Of a DNA stretch of 33,901 nt, positions 6,695-16,571 are shown one piece after another. The notes below the pieces were generated by a model, which worked only from the letters and a program-made list of their open reading frames with translations, was not told where the DNA came from and did no database searches. Each line of letters opens with the position of its first letter. The stretch's first letter is position 1. This DNA comes from Planctomycetota bacterium. GTDB lineage: Bacteria; Planctomycetota; UBA1135; GCA-002686595. The stretch spans positions 1 to 33,901 of the forward strand of contig CANKOY010000044.1 in assembly GCA_947484275.1 (NCBI GenBank), in the 5' to 3' direction. The translations under genes were made by a program, and so were the position numbers.

Positions 6695-8120
6695 ATTCAT
6701 CCGGCTCAGGATCGGACTCGAGCCCCAGCGCCAGTGACGCCTTGCCGGTCACGTGGTCGGCAGTCACGACGTGGCGCAGGGTGTCCCGGCGGGAGGGCAG
6801 CTCGTACAGGAGATCGAGCAGGAGTTCCTCGAGGATCGAGCGCAGGGCGCGCACACCGGTTTCGCGCTCGATGGCGATGTCGGCGATGGCGCTGACCGCT
6901 TCGGGCGTGAACTCGAGCGTCGCGCCGGCCATCTCGAACAGGCGCTGGTACTGGCGCAAAAGCGCGTTCTTGGGCTCCGTGAGGATTCGCACAAAGTCGT
7001 CGCGGGTCAGCGTATCCAGCGTGGCGACCACCGGCAGACGGCCGACAAATTCGGGAATCATCCCGAACTCCACGAGGTCCTTCGGGGTGATCTGGCGCAC
7101 GAATTCATCGCGGGTCGAGCGATCGGACTTGGTGGGCAGCGGGCCCTTCCAGCGGCGCGCGGGCAAGTCCTTGCCCGCGGCGTTGGGCTTCTCATCCTTC
7201 TCGGTCTCGCGGCTGAATCCGATCACGTCGCGGCCAATTCGCCGCGCGATCACGTCCTCGATGCCGACGAACGTTCCACCGCAGATGAACAGGATGTTCG
7301 ACGTGTCCACATGCAGGTAGGCCTGCTCGGGGTGCTTGCGACCACCCTGGGGCGGCACGTTGGCCATGGTGCCCTCGAGAATCTTCAAAAGCGCCTGTTG
7401 CACGCCTTCGCCCGACACGTCGCGCGTGATCGAGACGTTTCCCGTGGTGCGGTTGATCTTGTCGATCTCGTCGACGTAGACGATGCCCTGTTGCGCGCGC
7501 TCGATATCGAACTCGGCGTTTTGCAGCAGCTTGAGCAGGATGTTCTCGACGTCCTCGCCGACGTACCCGGCTTCCGTGAGCGTCGTGGCGTCCGCCATGG
7601 CGAAAGGCACGTCGAGCATCCGAGCCAGTGTGCGCGCCAGCAACGTCTTGCCGCAGCCCGTGGGGCCAATCAGCAATACGTTCGACTTCTCGATCTCCAC
7701 ATGGTCTTGCGCCGCGGTCGGAGCCGTGCCTTTCTGACCATGCTGCAAGCGCTTGTAGTGGTTGTGCACCGCGACCGCGAGCACCTTTTTGGCGCGAGAT
7801 TGACCGATGACGTACTCATCGAGGTGGCGGGCAATCTCGATCGGCGTCGGGGTGCGGCGCTCCTTGGCGGCGGCTGAGAGTGTGCGTCCGCGGCCGGCGC
7901 CCGTGCTCGCTGCGGTCGCCGTGGCTCCCGGACTGGCGGCGGCCCCAGCCTCGGGCGTCCGTCGACTCTCCTCTTGCAGGATCGAGTTGCAAATCTCGAT
8001 GCACTCGTTGCAGATGTACACCCCCGGCGGACCGGCGATCAGGGAGGCGACGTGATGCCGGCGCTTCTCGCAGAAGGTGCAGCGCTCGACATGTCTTCCG
8101 CGGTTGGATGAAGGGCTCAT
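6678..8120 (-). CDS. clpX: ATP-dependent Clp protease ATP-binding subunit ClpX
   Basis: A 480-residue AAA+ unfoldase that feeds substrates to ClpP. The N-terminal zinc-binding domain has CTFC and, 19 residues on, CNEC. A low-complexity Ala/Thr/Arg linker follows. The AAA+ module has Walker A GPTGCGKT, pore loop 1 EAGYVGED, Walker [11 protein letters not shown], the second pore motif QGGRKHP, and the ClpP-docking tripeptide IGF. The small domain ends in [16 protein letters not shown]. The family is usually about 420-430 residues; the extra length lies in the linker after the zinc domain and in a roughly 22-residue insertion directly after IGF ([18 protein letters not shown] region). It is the last gene of the tig-clpP-clpX set and is separated from clpP by 174 bases that contain a palindromic repeat. 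No strong ribosome-binding site is visible ahead of the ATG at 8120. Confidence 0.97.
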   Translation of the reverse strand: MSPSSNRGRHVERCTFCEKRRHHVASLIAGPPGVYICNECIEICNSILQEESRRTPEAGAAASPGATATAASTGAGRGRTLSAAAKERRTPTPIEIARHLDEYVIGQSRAKKVLAVAVHNHYKRLQHGQKGTAPTAAQDHVEIEKSNVLLIGPTGCGKTLLARTLARMLDVPFAMADATTLTEAGYVGEDVENILLKLLQNAEFDIERAQQGIVYVDEIDKINRTTGNVSITRDVSGEGVQQALLKILEGTMANVPPQGGRKHPEQAYLHVDTSNILFICGGTFVGIEDVIARRIGRDVIGFSRETEKDEKPNAAGKDLPARRWKGPLPTKSDRSTRDEFVRQITPKDLVEFGMIPEFVGRLPVVATLDTLTRDDFVRILTEPKNALLRQYQRLFEMAGATLEFTPEAVSAIADIAIERETGVRALRSILEELLLDLLYELPSRRDTLRHVVTADHVTGKASLALGLESDPEPDESRESA

Positions 8121-8223
8121 GTCAGTCGCTGGAGTGGCTTTTTCGATGATTCGGACATGCGTCGACCGCCGGAGCGGCGCATGTCGAGGTCCGCTTCAAT
8201 CCTACGCTGCAGTGGAACTCCTG

Positions 8224-8298
8224 CGAGGAGTCCGGCGGAAAAAGTCCCGTGGCGCGGCGGGTTGGGCCGTCCTCGGGGCTTTCTCCACGAACACCTAG
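8224..8298. repeat. Palindromic CTAG-ended repeat, copy 2, between clpP and clpX
   Basis: The left part (GGAGTCCGGCGGAAAAAGTC, then CCGTGGCGCGGCG) matches the left arm of the other copies (consensus CTAGCAGTCCGTTGAAAAA, then GTCCCGTCGCGCGGCG). The right end, read on the minus strand, is CTAGGTGTTCGTGGAGAAAG, a degenerate form of the same arm. The CTAG at 8295-8298 contains the clpP stop codon. The left boundary is uncertain because CTAG is lost there; a perfect ACTCCT-GCG-AGGAGT hairpin at 8217-8231 overlaps it. Lies within the clpP-clpX intergenic region. Confidence 0.55.
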
Positions 8299-8903
8299 AT
8301 CTTGGTGGCCGAATTTTGGACCACGTGGTCGATGAGGCCGAACGTCTTGGCGGCTTCGGGGTCCATGAAGTTGTCGCGCTCGGAGGCCTTGGCGATTTCC
8401 TTGCCGGTCTTGCCGGTGTGGCGCCCAAGGATCTCCTCGAGGCCGCGCTTCAGCTTGAGGATTTCGTTGACCTGGATTTCCATGTCCATGGCCGTGCCCT
8501 GGGCGCCGCCCCAAGGCTGGTGGATCATGATGCGCGCGTGGGGCAGCGCGAAACGCTTGCCCTGCTTGCCGCCGGCGAGCAGTACGGCGCCCATGGACGC
8601 CGCTTGACCTAGGCAATAGGTAGCCACATCCGCCTGGACGAACTGCATCGTGTCGTAGATCGCCAGGCCCGAGGTCACCGACCCGCCGGGCGAGTTGATG
8701 TAGATGTTGATGTCCTGGGTCTTGTTCGCCTTGTCGAGGAACAAGAGCTGCGCCATCACCGAGTTGGCGACCGTGTCGTCGATCGCCGTGCCAATGAAGA
8801 TGATCCTGTCCTCGAGCAGGCGCGAGTAGATGTCGTAGGTGCGCTCGCCGCGACCGGTCTTCTCGATGACGTAGGGGATGTAGTAGTTGGCTTGCGCGTC
8901 CAT
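8295..8903 (-). CDS. clpP: ATP-dependent Clp protease proteolytic subunit ClpP
   Basis: A 202-residue serine protease that forms the tetradecameric chamber of ClpXP. The handle and active-site signatures are all present: [19 protein letters not shown], the nucleophile Ser in [14 protein letters not shown], the His in [11 protein letters not shown], and the Asp in [17 protein letters not shown]. The start at 8903 ([16 protein letters not shown]) gives a family-like N-terminus; an ATG at 8933 would add ten residues ([10 protein letters not shown]) and cannot be excluded because neither has a good ribosome-binding site. It is preceded by tig and followed by clpX, the classic order. The stop codon TAG is contained in the terminal CTAG of a palindromic repeat. 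Confidence 0.96.
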   Translation of the reverse strand: MDAQANYYIPYVIEKTGRGERTYDIYSRLLEDRIIFIGTAIDDTVANSVMAQLLFLDKANKTQDINIYINSPGGSVTSGLAIYDTMQFVQADVATYCLGQAASMGAVLLAGGKQGKRFALPHARIMIHQPWGGAQGTAMDMEIQVNEILKLKRGLEEILGRHTGKTGKEIAKASERDNFMDPEAAKTFGLIDHVVQNSATKI

Positions 8904-9059
8904 GCGATTCGTCTGTAGTTGGGGGCGGGTCATAGGCGTGTGTGGCGTGACGTGGAGGACAGGCAGATAACGCTTTCTCCCGCCGGACTCAAGCGCGCGG
9001 TTTCCCGAAACGTGCCGGGAGGCATCCGCGGACTGAGGTGTGGACCGCAACGGTGCGGA

Positions 9060-10343
9060 TCAGCCGACGGTGATCGCGGCGTTTTCGCGCAGGAAGCGGC
9101 GCACTCGACGCTCGACCAGTTCCATGGCGAGCTGCCCGAGCAGGTTGTGCTTCTTGTAGTACTCGGTGATGTCCTCCAGGCTCGCTCGGTTGCGCTTGGC
9201 AATGATCCTCAACTCGGCGAGCAGCTCCTCTTCGGACACTTGGATCGATTCCTTTTGGGCGATTGCCTCAATCAGGAAATATCCCCGGGAAGCGCGCACC
9301 GCCGCGGTGCGTGCCTTATCCGCCTGGCCGGCGATTTGCACCGCGATTTCCTCAGCGGACGCGCCCGCCTCGGACATTTCCTTGCGCATCTGCTCTTCGC
9401 GCGCCCGGATCTGGTCTGTGACCATCGAATCGGGCAGGTCGAACTCGTGGGCGTCGATCACGCGATCGATGATCATGTTCTCGACTCGGCGGTCTTCCTG
9501 CTCCTTGTGGGCCTCGACGAGGCGCTCGCGCACGAAGGTGAGGAAGCCCTCCTCGGTGTCCTGACCCAAGGCGCGCATCACTTCTGCGCGATCGGGCAAC
9601 ACAACTTTGAACGCCTGATCCACGGAGACCTCGCAGCGCCCGAGCTTGCCGCGCGCGGCCTCGTGCTCGAAGTCATCGGGGAAAGTCAGTTCGAGCTCGA
9701 AACGGTCCTTGTCCTTGGCGCCGATCATCTTGGACTTGAAAGTCGCCTGGTCCATGCCCGGCATCGCGGTGTCCGGACCCAGACGCAGGCCGTCGCGGAC
9801 CATGACGCTTTGGTTTTCGAAGAACAGTTCGATCCTGCACAGGGCCATGCCCTTCTCCGGCAGACCCTCGTCGCCTGCGGGCTCAGGGCGCGCCTGCTGC
9901 TGGCGAATGTTCTCGATCGCCTCTTCGACCTTGGTGTCGGTGACATCCTCGACCTTGGAAGTCGCCTCGAGGTTTTTGTACTCGCCCAGGGTGAACTCCG
10001 GGCGCAGGTTGAGCTCGAAGGTGAACGAGAACGGAAGGCCCGCCAGGGCTGACGGTTCGCCGAGGTCCACTCGCGGGTGAGCCAGGGGGCGCAGCTTTTC
10101 GCCCTCGACCGCCTTCTGGTAGGCCTCGTTGAGGAAACGCTGGCGCGCCTCGTGACGGATCTCCTTCCAATGCTGCTTCTCCACGATCGCCGTGGGCACA
10201 TGGCCCGGGCGGAAGCCCTTCATCTTCATCTGGGAGGAGGCCTGCTTGAGCAAGCGTGTCACCTCGCTGTCGTAGTCCGCGGCGGGGACAGTGAAGGAGA
10301 CTCGGGCGACACAGGGTCCGGTACGTTCGACGGTGACTTGCAC
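9060..10343 (-). CDS. tig: Trigger factor (ribosome-associated chaperone/PPIase)
   Basis: A 427-residue protein that binds at the ribosome exit tunnel and shields nascent chains. The N-terminal ribosome-binding domain starts VQVTVERTGPCVARVSFTVP and carries the signature loop GFRPGHVP (the usual form is GFRxGKxP, so Lys is replaced by His). The central FKBP-type PPIase domain spans about residues 165-245 (MALCRIELFFENQSVMVRDG through FELELTFPDDF). The C-terminal helical arms run to the end (EEQMRKEMSEAGASAEE, YFLIEAIAQKESIQVSEEEL, ITEYYKKHNLLGQLAMELVE). I place the start at the GTG at 10343, which matches where trigger factors normally begin; the frame extends 29 codons further upstream but that part is Pro/Arg-rich and unlike the family. 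It is followed by clpP and clpX on the same strand. Confidence 0.94.
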   Translation of the reverse strand: MQVTVERTGPCVARVSFTVPAADYDSEVTRLLKQASSQMKMKGFRPGHVPTAIVEKQHWKEIRHEARQRFLNEAYQKAVEGEKLRPLAHPRVDLGEPSALAGLPFSFTFELNLRPEFTLGEYKNLEATSKVEDVTDTKVEEAIENIRQQQARPEPAGDEGLPEKGMALCRIELFFENQSVMVRDGLRLGPDTAMPGMDQATFKSKMIGAKDKDRFELELTFPDDFEHEAARGKLGRCEVSVDQAFKVVLPDRAEVMRALGQDTEEGFLTFVRERLVEAHKEQEDRRVENMIIDRVIDAHEFDLPDSMVTDQIRAREEQMRKEMSEAGASAEEIAVQIAGQADKARTAAVRASRGYFLIEAIAQKESIQVSEEELLAELRIIAKRNRASLEDITEYYKKHNLLGQLAMELVERRVRRFLRENAAITVG

Positions 10344-10593
10344 GGCTGGATCTTTCGGCGCGGTGAGCGGGCCAGGGGCCCGGGAATAGAAGGCCGAAGA
10401 GGGTACCCGAGCGGGCGGGCGCGCGTCCACGGAGAGACTCGGCGGCCGCGTCGAATCGCGCTGGTTCGCACAAAATCAAGGTCAGTGGCCCGGGGAGAAT
10501 CCGTGCCGGGGCGCAGGAATCGAGGCCGCGTCCTGGCCCACGACGCGGGCCATTGGGAGAATGCTCACGGTCCCGAATCGGGGCCGAACCCGC

Positions 10594-11457
10594 ATGAAGT
10601 CTAGGACCTCGGCATTGCTGGTCCGCGCGCTCATGGCCTTGGCGCTGCTCGGCTTCATAGGCGGCGGGATCTTGCTGGCTTGTGTGGTTCTGCACTTTGC
10701 CAACACGACGAAGTTCGAGGACTACCTGACGTCGCGTCGCGCAGAGCGCGAGTTCGCCACTGGGCATTGGCCGGCCGCGTTCATCCTCGCAGATGGCGGC
10801 ACATGGAAGGCCGGCGACATCGATCCGTTCGCTCTCGATCCAGAGGATCCGGAGTTGCGCATCGAGCGCATGGAGCTGACGGCGATCCTGCGGCACGGAG
10901 ACACCTTGATTGCTGAGGTGCGCCAGGAGTTGGCCGTGGCCGCCGACCGAACCTCCGGGGACCGCCGCGGGTTGGCCCTGCGCATGGAGGTTTTGGATCA
11001 GCACGACGAAGTGCAGGTCATCGCCCGCACTTGGATCGGGGGGGAAGCGTTGCTCGGGCCCGGGTCCCAGGGCAAGGGTGAGGTGTGCTTCGACGTCGTC
11101 GTTGCCTCGGGAAGCGGCCTGTCGCAGTTCAGCGTGGCGCGCCTCCCCGAGCAGCCGCTGCCGAAGCTCGCGGACGACAGGTTCCACATCGGGCTGTCAC
11201 AGCTGCTTCGCCACTGGCTGGATCCTCGAGGGACCATCGACGAGCGCGGACTTGTGTGCCACATGCGTCACCCAGCCAGCTTGAGCTGGCGTGTGCGCCC
11301 TGATTCCTCCTCCAGCGCCAGCTGTGGACTGGCGACTTCCTGGATGAGCCTCGGTGAGTATTCCTACTCGATCGAACAGCGCTTCAAGGACGGAGGAGGA
11401 TTCTCCTCCAGTGTGACGCGCAGCTCCACTCGCGAATTCAACGGCAGGGTCTGGTGA
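10594..11457 (+). CDS. Membrane-anchored protein of unknown function
   Basis: A 287-residue protein I do not recognise. One N-terminal transmembrane helix (about residues 8-32, VRALMALALLGFIGGGILLACVV) is preceded by Arg/Lys, so the rest is probably periplasmic. The remainder is mostly beta-type sequence: ELTAILRHGDTLIAEVRQEL, LRMEVLDQHDEVQVIARTWI, and a Ser-rich C-terminal part (SSSSASCGLATSWMSLGEYS). It has three Cys residues outside the membrane segment. ATG at 10594 starts the helix properly; ATG at 10561 would add eleven residues (MLTVPNRGRTR) and has only a GGGAGA that is too close to it. It is divergent from tig across 250 bases and convergent with the Nudix gene, with eight bases between stops. 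Confidence 0.65.
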   Translation: MKSRTSALLVRALMALALLGFIGGGILLACVVLHFANTTKFEDYLTSRRAEREFATGHWPAAFILADGGTWKAGDIDPFALDPEDPELRIERMELTAILRHGDTLIAEVRQELAVAADRTSGDRRGLALRMEVLDQHDEVQVIARTWIGGEALLGPGSQGKGEVCFDVVVASGSGLSQFSVARLPEQPLPKLADDRFHIGLSQLLRHWLDPRGTIDERGLVCHMRHPASLSWRVRPDSSSSASCGLATSWMSLGEYSYSIEQRFKDGGGFSSSVTRSSTREFNGRVW

Positions 11458-11465
11458 TCGGCCGC

Positions 11466-12050
11466 CTAGAAGGTGATCTGAAAGAGACGCCGCACGGATT
11501 CGTCGACGTCGAGGTGTTTCAGGTCCCGTGGCGAAATCCAAGCCAGGCTGTGGGATTCGTCGCTGACGATTTCGCGCGCTGAACTTGGAGCGCGGACGAT
11601 GAAGCGCGCGTCGAGGTGCAGGTGCTCGGGTTCGCCGGGCCGCGCGGGAATCGGGTGGATGTCGAGGTCGACGAGGCGTGGGTCGAGCATCAACCCTTCG
11701 ATGCCGGATTCCTCGCGCGCTTCGCGCAGGGCCACCGCGCGCAGGTTCGAATCTCCGTCGCAGTGACCGCCCAGCTGCAGCCAGCGATTCAATTTCCGGT
11801 GGTGTGTGAGCAGCGCGCGCCCGTTGGACGCGTCGATCACCAGGCACGACGCCGTCAAATGGCCGGGCGCGCAACTGCGCATGTGCGCGTCGAGCGGGTG
11901 CGCGTCGATGAAGGCCAAGATCTCGCGCCGAAAGCGCGCCTGAGTTTCATCGCGCGGAAGGTAGGACTCGACCAGCGCGCGCGCAGAATCCAGTGATGGG
12001 TCGGGCGCGAGTGCGGCGTCCGTCTCCTGCAGGAATTGCTCGCTCGCCAT
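11466..12050 (-). CDS. Nudix hydrolase with a variant Nudix box
   Basis: A 194-residue hydrolase of nucleoside-diphosphate-linked compounds. The Nudix box is GHCDGDSNLRAVALREAREE followed by SGI: the catalytic REAREE core is intact, but the Glu normally seven residues before it (GX5E) is Ser. Upstream of the box is a Nudix-type strand SCLVIDASNGRALLTHHRKLNRWLQLGG. The N-terminal 55 residues are helical and acidic (LVESYLPRDETQARFRREIL). The GHCDGD form recurs in a recognisable branch of the superfamily, so the Ser change need not mean loss of activity; substrate unknown. It follows ettA by twelve bases on the same strand and is probably co-transcribed with it. Confidence 0.87.
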   Translation of the reverse strand: MASEQFLQETDAALAPDPSLDSARALVESYLPRDETQARFRREILAFIDAHPLDAHMRSCAPGHLTASCLVIDASNGRALLTHHRKLNRWLQLGGHCDGDSNLRAVALREAREESGIEGLMLDPRLVDLDIHPIPARPGEPEHLHLDARFIVRAPSSAREIVSDESHSLAWISPRDLKHLDVDESVRRLFQITF

Positions 12051-12062
12051 CGGCGCCTGCCC

Positions 12063-13733
<1,671 letters not shown>

Positions 13734-13794
13734 GGGGGCGAACAGGATAGTGTGCGCGGGCTCGAAAGCCAGCGGCGCCGGTGCACTGGCCTGC

Positions 13795-14841
13795 TCAGCG
13801 CGCGAGCCAACCCAGGCCGTCGGGTTCGCGCCCGGCCCGCATGCGGCCGCTCAGCCTGAGCGACGGCGACTCGAGCGTCAGGGAGCTCAGGTCCAGCACG
13901 CTGATCACGTCCGCATTGGTGTTGGCGACGAACGCGCGCCTGCCGTCGGGCGCGATCAGGATCCCCACCGGCACCGGCGAGCCGGAGAATTCAGCCGCGA
14001 AGAGGCGCTCCTCGGTGCGCTCGATCGGTGTCACCGCCAGGGACAGGCGCGTCAGCTCGGTGCGAGCTCGCACGTCGAACACGGCCACGTCACCGCTCTT
14101 GGCGTTGGAAACCAGGGCCCAGGCGCCGTCGGGGGTGATCTGAACTCGAATCGGGAAGGAGGCGCAGGGAAGCGTCGCGACCACGCGCACCTCCGCCGCG
14201 TCGAGGACCGAAATCGTGTCCGCCTCGCGGTTGGTGACCCACACCTCGCGGCCATCGGGCGTCACGGCGATCCCCTCGGCGCCCTTGCCCGTGGGCACAT
14301 CGGCGGTCCGCGCACCGGCCACCAGGTCGAAGGCGCTGACCGAGCCCGAACCAATGTTGGCCACGAACGCGCGCGTGCGGTCGGGCGTCACCGCGACCAT
14401 GTGGGCGAACTTCTGTTCGGTCGCCATCTCGCGCACGACCTTGCGCGACGGAAGGTCCACTTCGATCAACGCTTGGCTCGCTTCGCAGGTGACCAGCACG
14501 CGACCCGCACTGAGAAACACGATGCCGTGTGGCCGGCGATGTTTGCCGAGGTCGAGGGTGTCGATCGGCACGCGGCGCTTGAGGTCGATAACGGTCAGAC
14601 TGCTGCCCGGGAGGGACGCGCCGTAGTTCGTGACCACGGCGCGCGAGCTGGCGGCGTCCACGGCGATCTCGTGTGGGCCGACCCCGGTGCCGACCACGGC
14701 TAGAAGCTCGCCGGTCTTGCCGTCAATGAACGAGAGCGTTGCGTCGGTCTTGTTGAGCGCGAGCAATTCGCCCGAGCCTGCTTCCACCGGTGCCTGGGCA
14801 GCGGACAACGCGAACACGGCGGACAAAAGACAATTGAGCAT
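13795..14841 (-). CDS. Exported YVTN-type beta-propeller protein
   Basis: A 348-residue protein with a signal peptide (MLNCLLSAVFALSAAQA, cleaved near AQA-PVEA) followed by about seven repeats of roughly 42 residues, each of the form TPDG-x-AxVxN-x-SxSVxD. Examples are VTPDRTRAFVANIGSGSVSAFD, VTPDGREVWVTNREADTISV, ITPDGAWALVSNAKSGDVAV and IAPDGRRAFVANTNADVISV. This is the YncE/YVTN seven-bladed propeller family; these are periplasmic or surface binding proteins, often of unknown ligand. The start at 14841 is decided by a GGAGGAA ribosome-binding site eight bases upstream; the longer frame back to 14907 is not needed. No catalytic residues can be assigned. It is divergent from the aldehyde dehydrogenase gene (112-base gap). 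Confidence 0.88.
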   Translation of the reverse strand: MLNCLLSAVFALSAAQAPVEAGSGELLALNKTDATLSFIDGKTGELLAVVGTGVGPHEIAVDAASSRAVVTNYGASLPGSSLTVIDLKRRVPIDTLDLGKHRRPHGIVFLSAGRVLVTCEASQALIEVDLPSRKVVREMATEQKFAHMVAVTPDRTRAFVANIGSGSVSAFDLVAGARTADVPTGKGAEGIAVTPDGREVWVTNREADTISVLDAAEVRVVATLPCASFPIRVQITPDGAWALVSNAKSGDVAVFDVRARTELTRLSLAVTPIERTEERLFAAEFSGSPVPVGILIAPDGRRAFVANTNADVISVLDLSSLTLESPSLRLSGRMRAGREPDGLGWLAR

Positions 14842-14953
14842 GGTCGAGATTCCTCCGGAACAGATCATCCGGCCGCGCCGGCGTGAGGACAAGCTCGTCC
14901 TGGCCAAGTATCATCTTCGCGCCCACGAATCGACGGCAGAACCCAGGCCATAC

Positions 14954-16480
14954 ATGAACACGGACTTTCTGAAGGAACTTGGAATCGAAGGCACCAACAG
15001 CGGCGCGTACGCCGGGAAGTGGATGCCGACCAGTGGCAGCTGGCTGGAGTCCCGCTCGCCGGCTAGCGGCGACCTGATCGCCAGCATTCGCCAGGCCACT
15101 CCTGCGGAGTACGACATCTGCGTTAGCGCGGCACAGGCTGCGTTCCTGCGCTGGCGCGAAGTGCCCGCGCCGCGCCGCGGCGAAATCGTGCGCCAGATCG
15201 GGGAGCGCCTGCGCCAGCACAAAGACGCCCTGGGCCGGCTCGTGACTTTGGAGATGGGCAAGATTCTTCAGGAGGGCTGGGGCGAGGTGCAGGAAGCAAT
15301 CGACATCGCCGACTTTGCCGTCGGACAGTCGCGCATGCTCTACGGTCTTTCGATGCACTCCGAGCGGCCGCAGCACGCCATGCGCGAGCAATGGCATCCC
15401 TTGGGCACAGTGGGCGTGATCACGGCCTTCAACTTCCCCGTGGCTGTCTGGGCCTGGAACGCGATGCTGGCCTACATCTGCGGCGACGCCTGTGTGTGGA
15501 AACCGTCGAGTTCCACGCCCCTGTGCGCGATCGCAACGACCAACATCGTACGGCCGGTGCTTGAGGCCGAAGGCTTCGGCGCACTGGCGACCTTGGTGAT
15601 TGGCGAGCCGGAGCAGATCGGCGAATTGATGTGCGACGATGCGCGCATGCCCTTGATCTCGTTCACGGGCTCCAGTCACGTGGGCCGCGGCGTCGCCGCG
15701 CGCGTTGCCCGTCGCTTCGGTCGCACGATTCTCGAACTCGGCGGCAACAACGCGATCATTGTCGCCGAAGACGCGGACCTTGACCTGGCCCTGCCGGCGA
15801 TCCTGTTCGGCGCCGTGGGAACCGCGGGGCAGCGCTGCACGAGCACGCGCCGTGTGATCGTGCATGAGTCCCTGGCGTCGGAGGTCGAGCGTCGACTGCT
15901 GAGGAGCTACGGCGGAATTCGAATTGGCGATCCCTCGGATCCCAAGACGCTTTGCGGGCCGCTGATCAATGCGCGCGCCATGGAGAACATGGACAAGGCC
16001 CTGGCCCAGGCGCGCTCCGAGGGCGGCGAAGTTCTGTGCGGCGGAGAGCGCGCCGCGCTTTCCGGACCGCTGAAGGGTGGACACTTCGTCAAGCCTGCGG
16101 TCGTGCGCATGCCCGCCCAAAGCGCGGCGGTGCATCAGGAGACCTTCGCGCCGGTCGTCTACCTGATGCGCTACCGCGAGTTCGACGAGGCGATCGCCAT
16201 GCACAACGCCGTGCCCCAGGGATTGTCCTCCTCGATTTTCACCCTGAACATGCGCCAGGCCGAGCGCTTCCTCGCCGCAAGCGGTTCTGACTGCGGCATC
16301 GCCAATGTCAACATCGGCACGTCCGGTGCCGAGATCGGCGGCGCCTTCGGTGGCGAGAAGGAAACCGGTGGTGGACGCGAATCGGGCTCGGACGCCTGGA
16401 AGGTCTACATGCGCCGTCAGACGAACACGGTCAACTACTCACGCGAATTGCCCCTGGCCCAGGGCATTCAGTTCGGCTGA
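14954..16480 (+). CDS. ALDH7-family aldehyde dehydrogenase (aminoadipate-semialdehyde dehydrogenase-like)
   Basis: A 508-residue NAD(P)-dependent dehydrogenase. Key residues are visible: Asn160 in [10 protein letters not shown], Lys183 in [10 protein letters not shown], general base Glu261 in [10 protein letters not shown] and nucleophile Cys295 in [12 protein letters not shown]. The GGNNAII motif and the C-terminal [20 protein letters not shown] block, ending [15 protein letters not shown], are specific to the ALDH7 branch that includes human antiquitin (ALDH7A1) and bacterial AmaB. Those enzymes oxidise alpha-aminoadipate semialdehyde in lysine degradation, so that is the best guess here; betaine aldehyde is an alternative substrate of some members. 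No other lysine-degradation genes are in the window. The start ATG at 14954 gives family length. A 14-bp hairpin lies 26 bases after its stop. Confidence 0.9.
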   Translation: MNTDFLKELGIEGTNSGAYAGKWMPTSGSWLESRSPASGDLIASIRQATPAEYDICVSAAQAAFLRWREVPAPRRGEIVRQIGERLRQHKDALGRLVTLEMGKILQEGWGEVQEAIDIADFAVGQSRMLYGLSMHSERPQHAMREQWHPLGTVGVITAFNFPVAVWAWNAMLAYICGDACVWKPSSSTPLCAIATTNIVRPVLEAEGFGALATLVIGEPEQIGELMCDDARMPLISFTGSSHVGRGVAARVARRFGRTILELGGNNAIIVAEDADLDLALPAILFGAVGTAGQRCTSTRRVIVHESLASEVERRLLRSYGGIRIGDPSDPKTLCGPLINARAMENMDKALAQARSEGGEVLCGGERAALSGPLKGGHFVKPAVVRMPAQSAAVHQETFAPVVYLMRYREFDEAIAMHNAVPQGLSSSIFTLNMRQAERFLAASGSDCGIANVNIGTSGAEIGGAFGGEKETGGGRESGSDAWKVYMRRQTNTVNYSRELPLAQGIQFG

Positions 16481-16505
16481 GCGACTGCGGCAAAATCGAA
16501 TGCAA

Positions 16506-16540
16506 GGAGCGTGCTGCGGCCTTCGACCGCAGCACGCTCC
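16506..16540. terminator. Perfect 14-bp hairpin between convergent genes
   Basis: GGAGCGTGCTGCGG (16506-16519) pairs perfectly with CCGCAGCACGCTCC (16527-16540) around a 7-base CCTTCGA loop. It lies between the end of the aldehyde dehydrogenase gene (16480) and the end of the 837-residue protein gene (16572), which point toward each other. The flanks are AT-richer than the surroundings (AAAATCGAATGCAA on the left, ATTTCAATT on the right) but there is no long T run on either strand. A bidirectional terminator is the simplest reading. Confidence 0.75.
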
Positions 16541-16571
16541 ATTTCAATTCAGCGGCCCCGCCGCACAGGCG

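Noticed and set aside
14723..16204. Long minus-strand frame of 493 codons opposite the aldehyde dehydrogenase
   Set aside because: Antisense shadow of an intact ALDH7 gene with all catalytic residues.
14954..16480. Aldehyde dehydrogenase as BoxD of the benzoyl-CoA pathway
   Set aside because: The C-terminal [11 protein letters not shown] and [12 protein letters not shown] signatures place it in the ALDH7 (antiquitin/AmaB) branch, and it is about 8 kb from boxB on the other strand.
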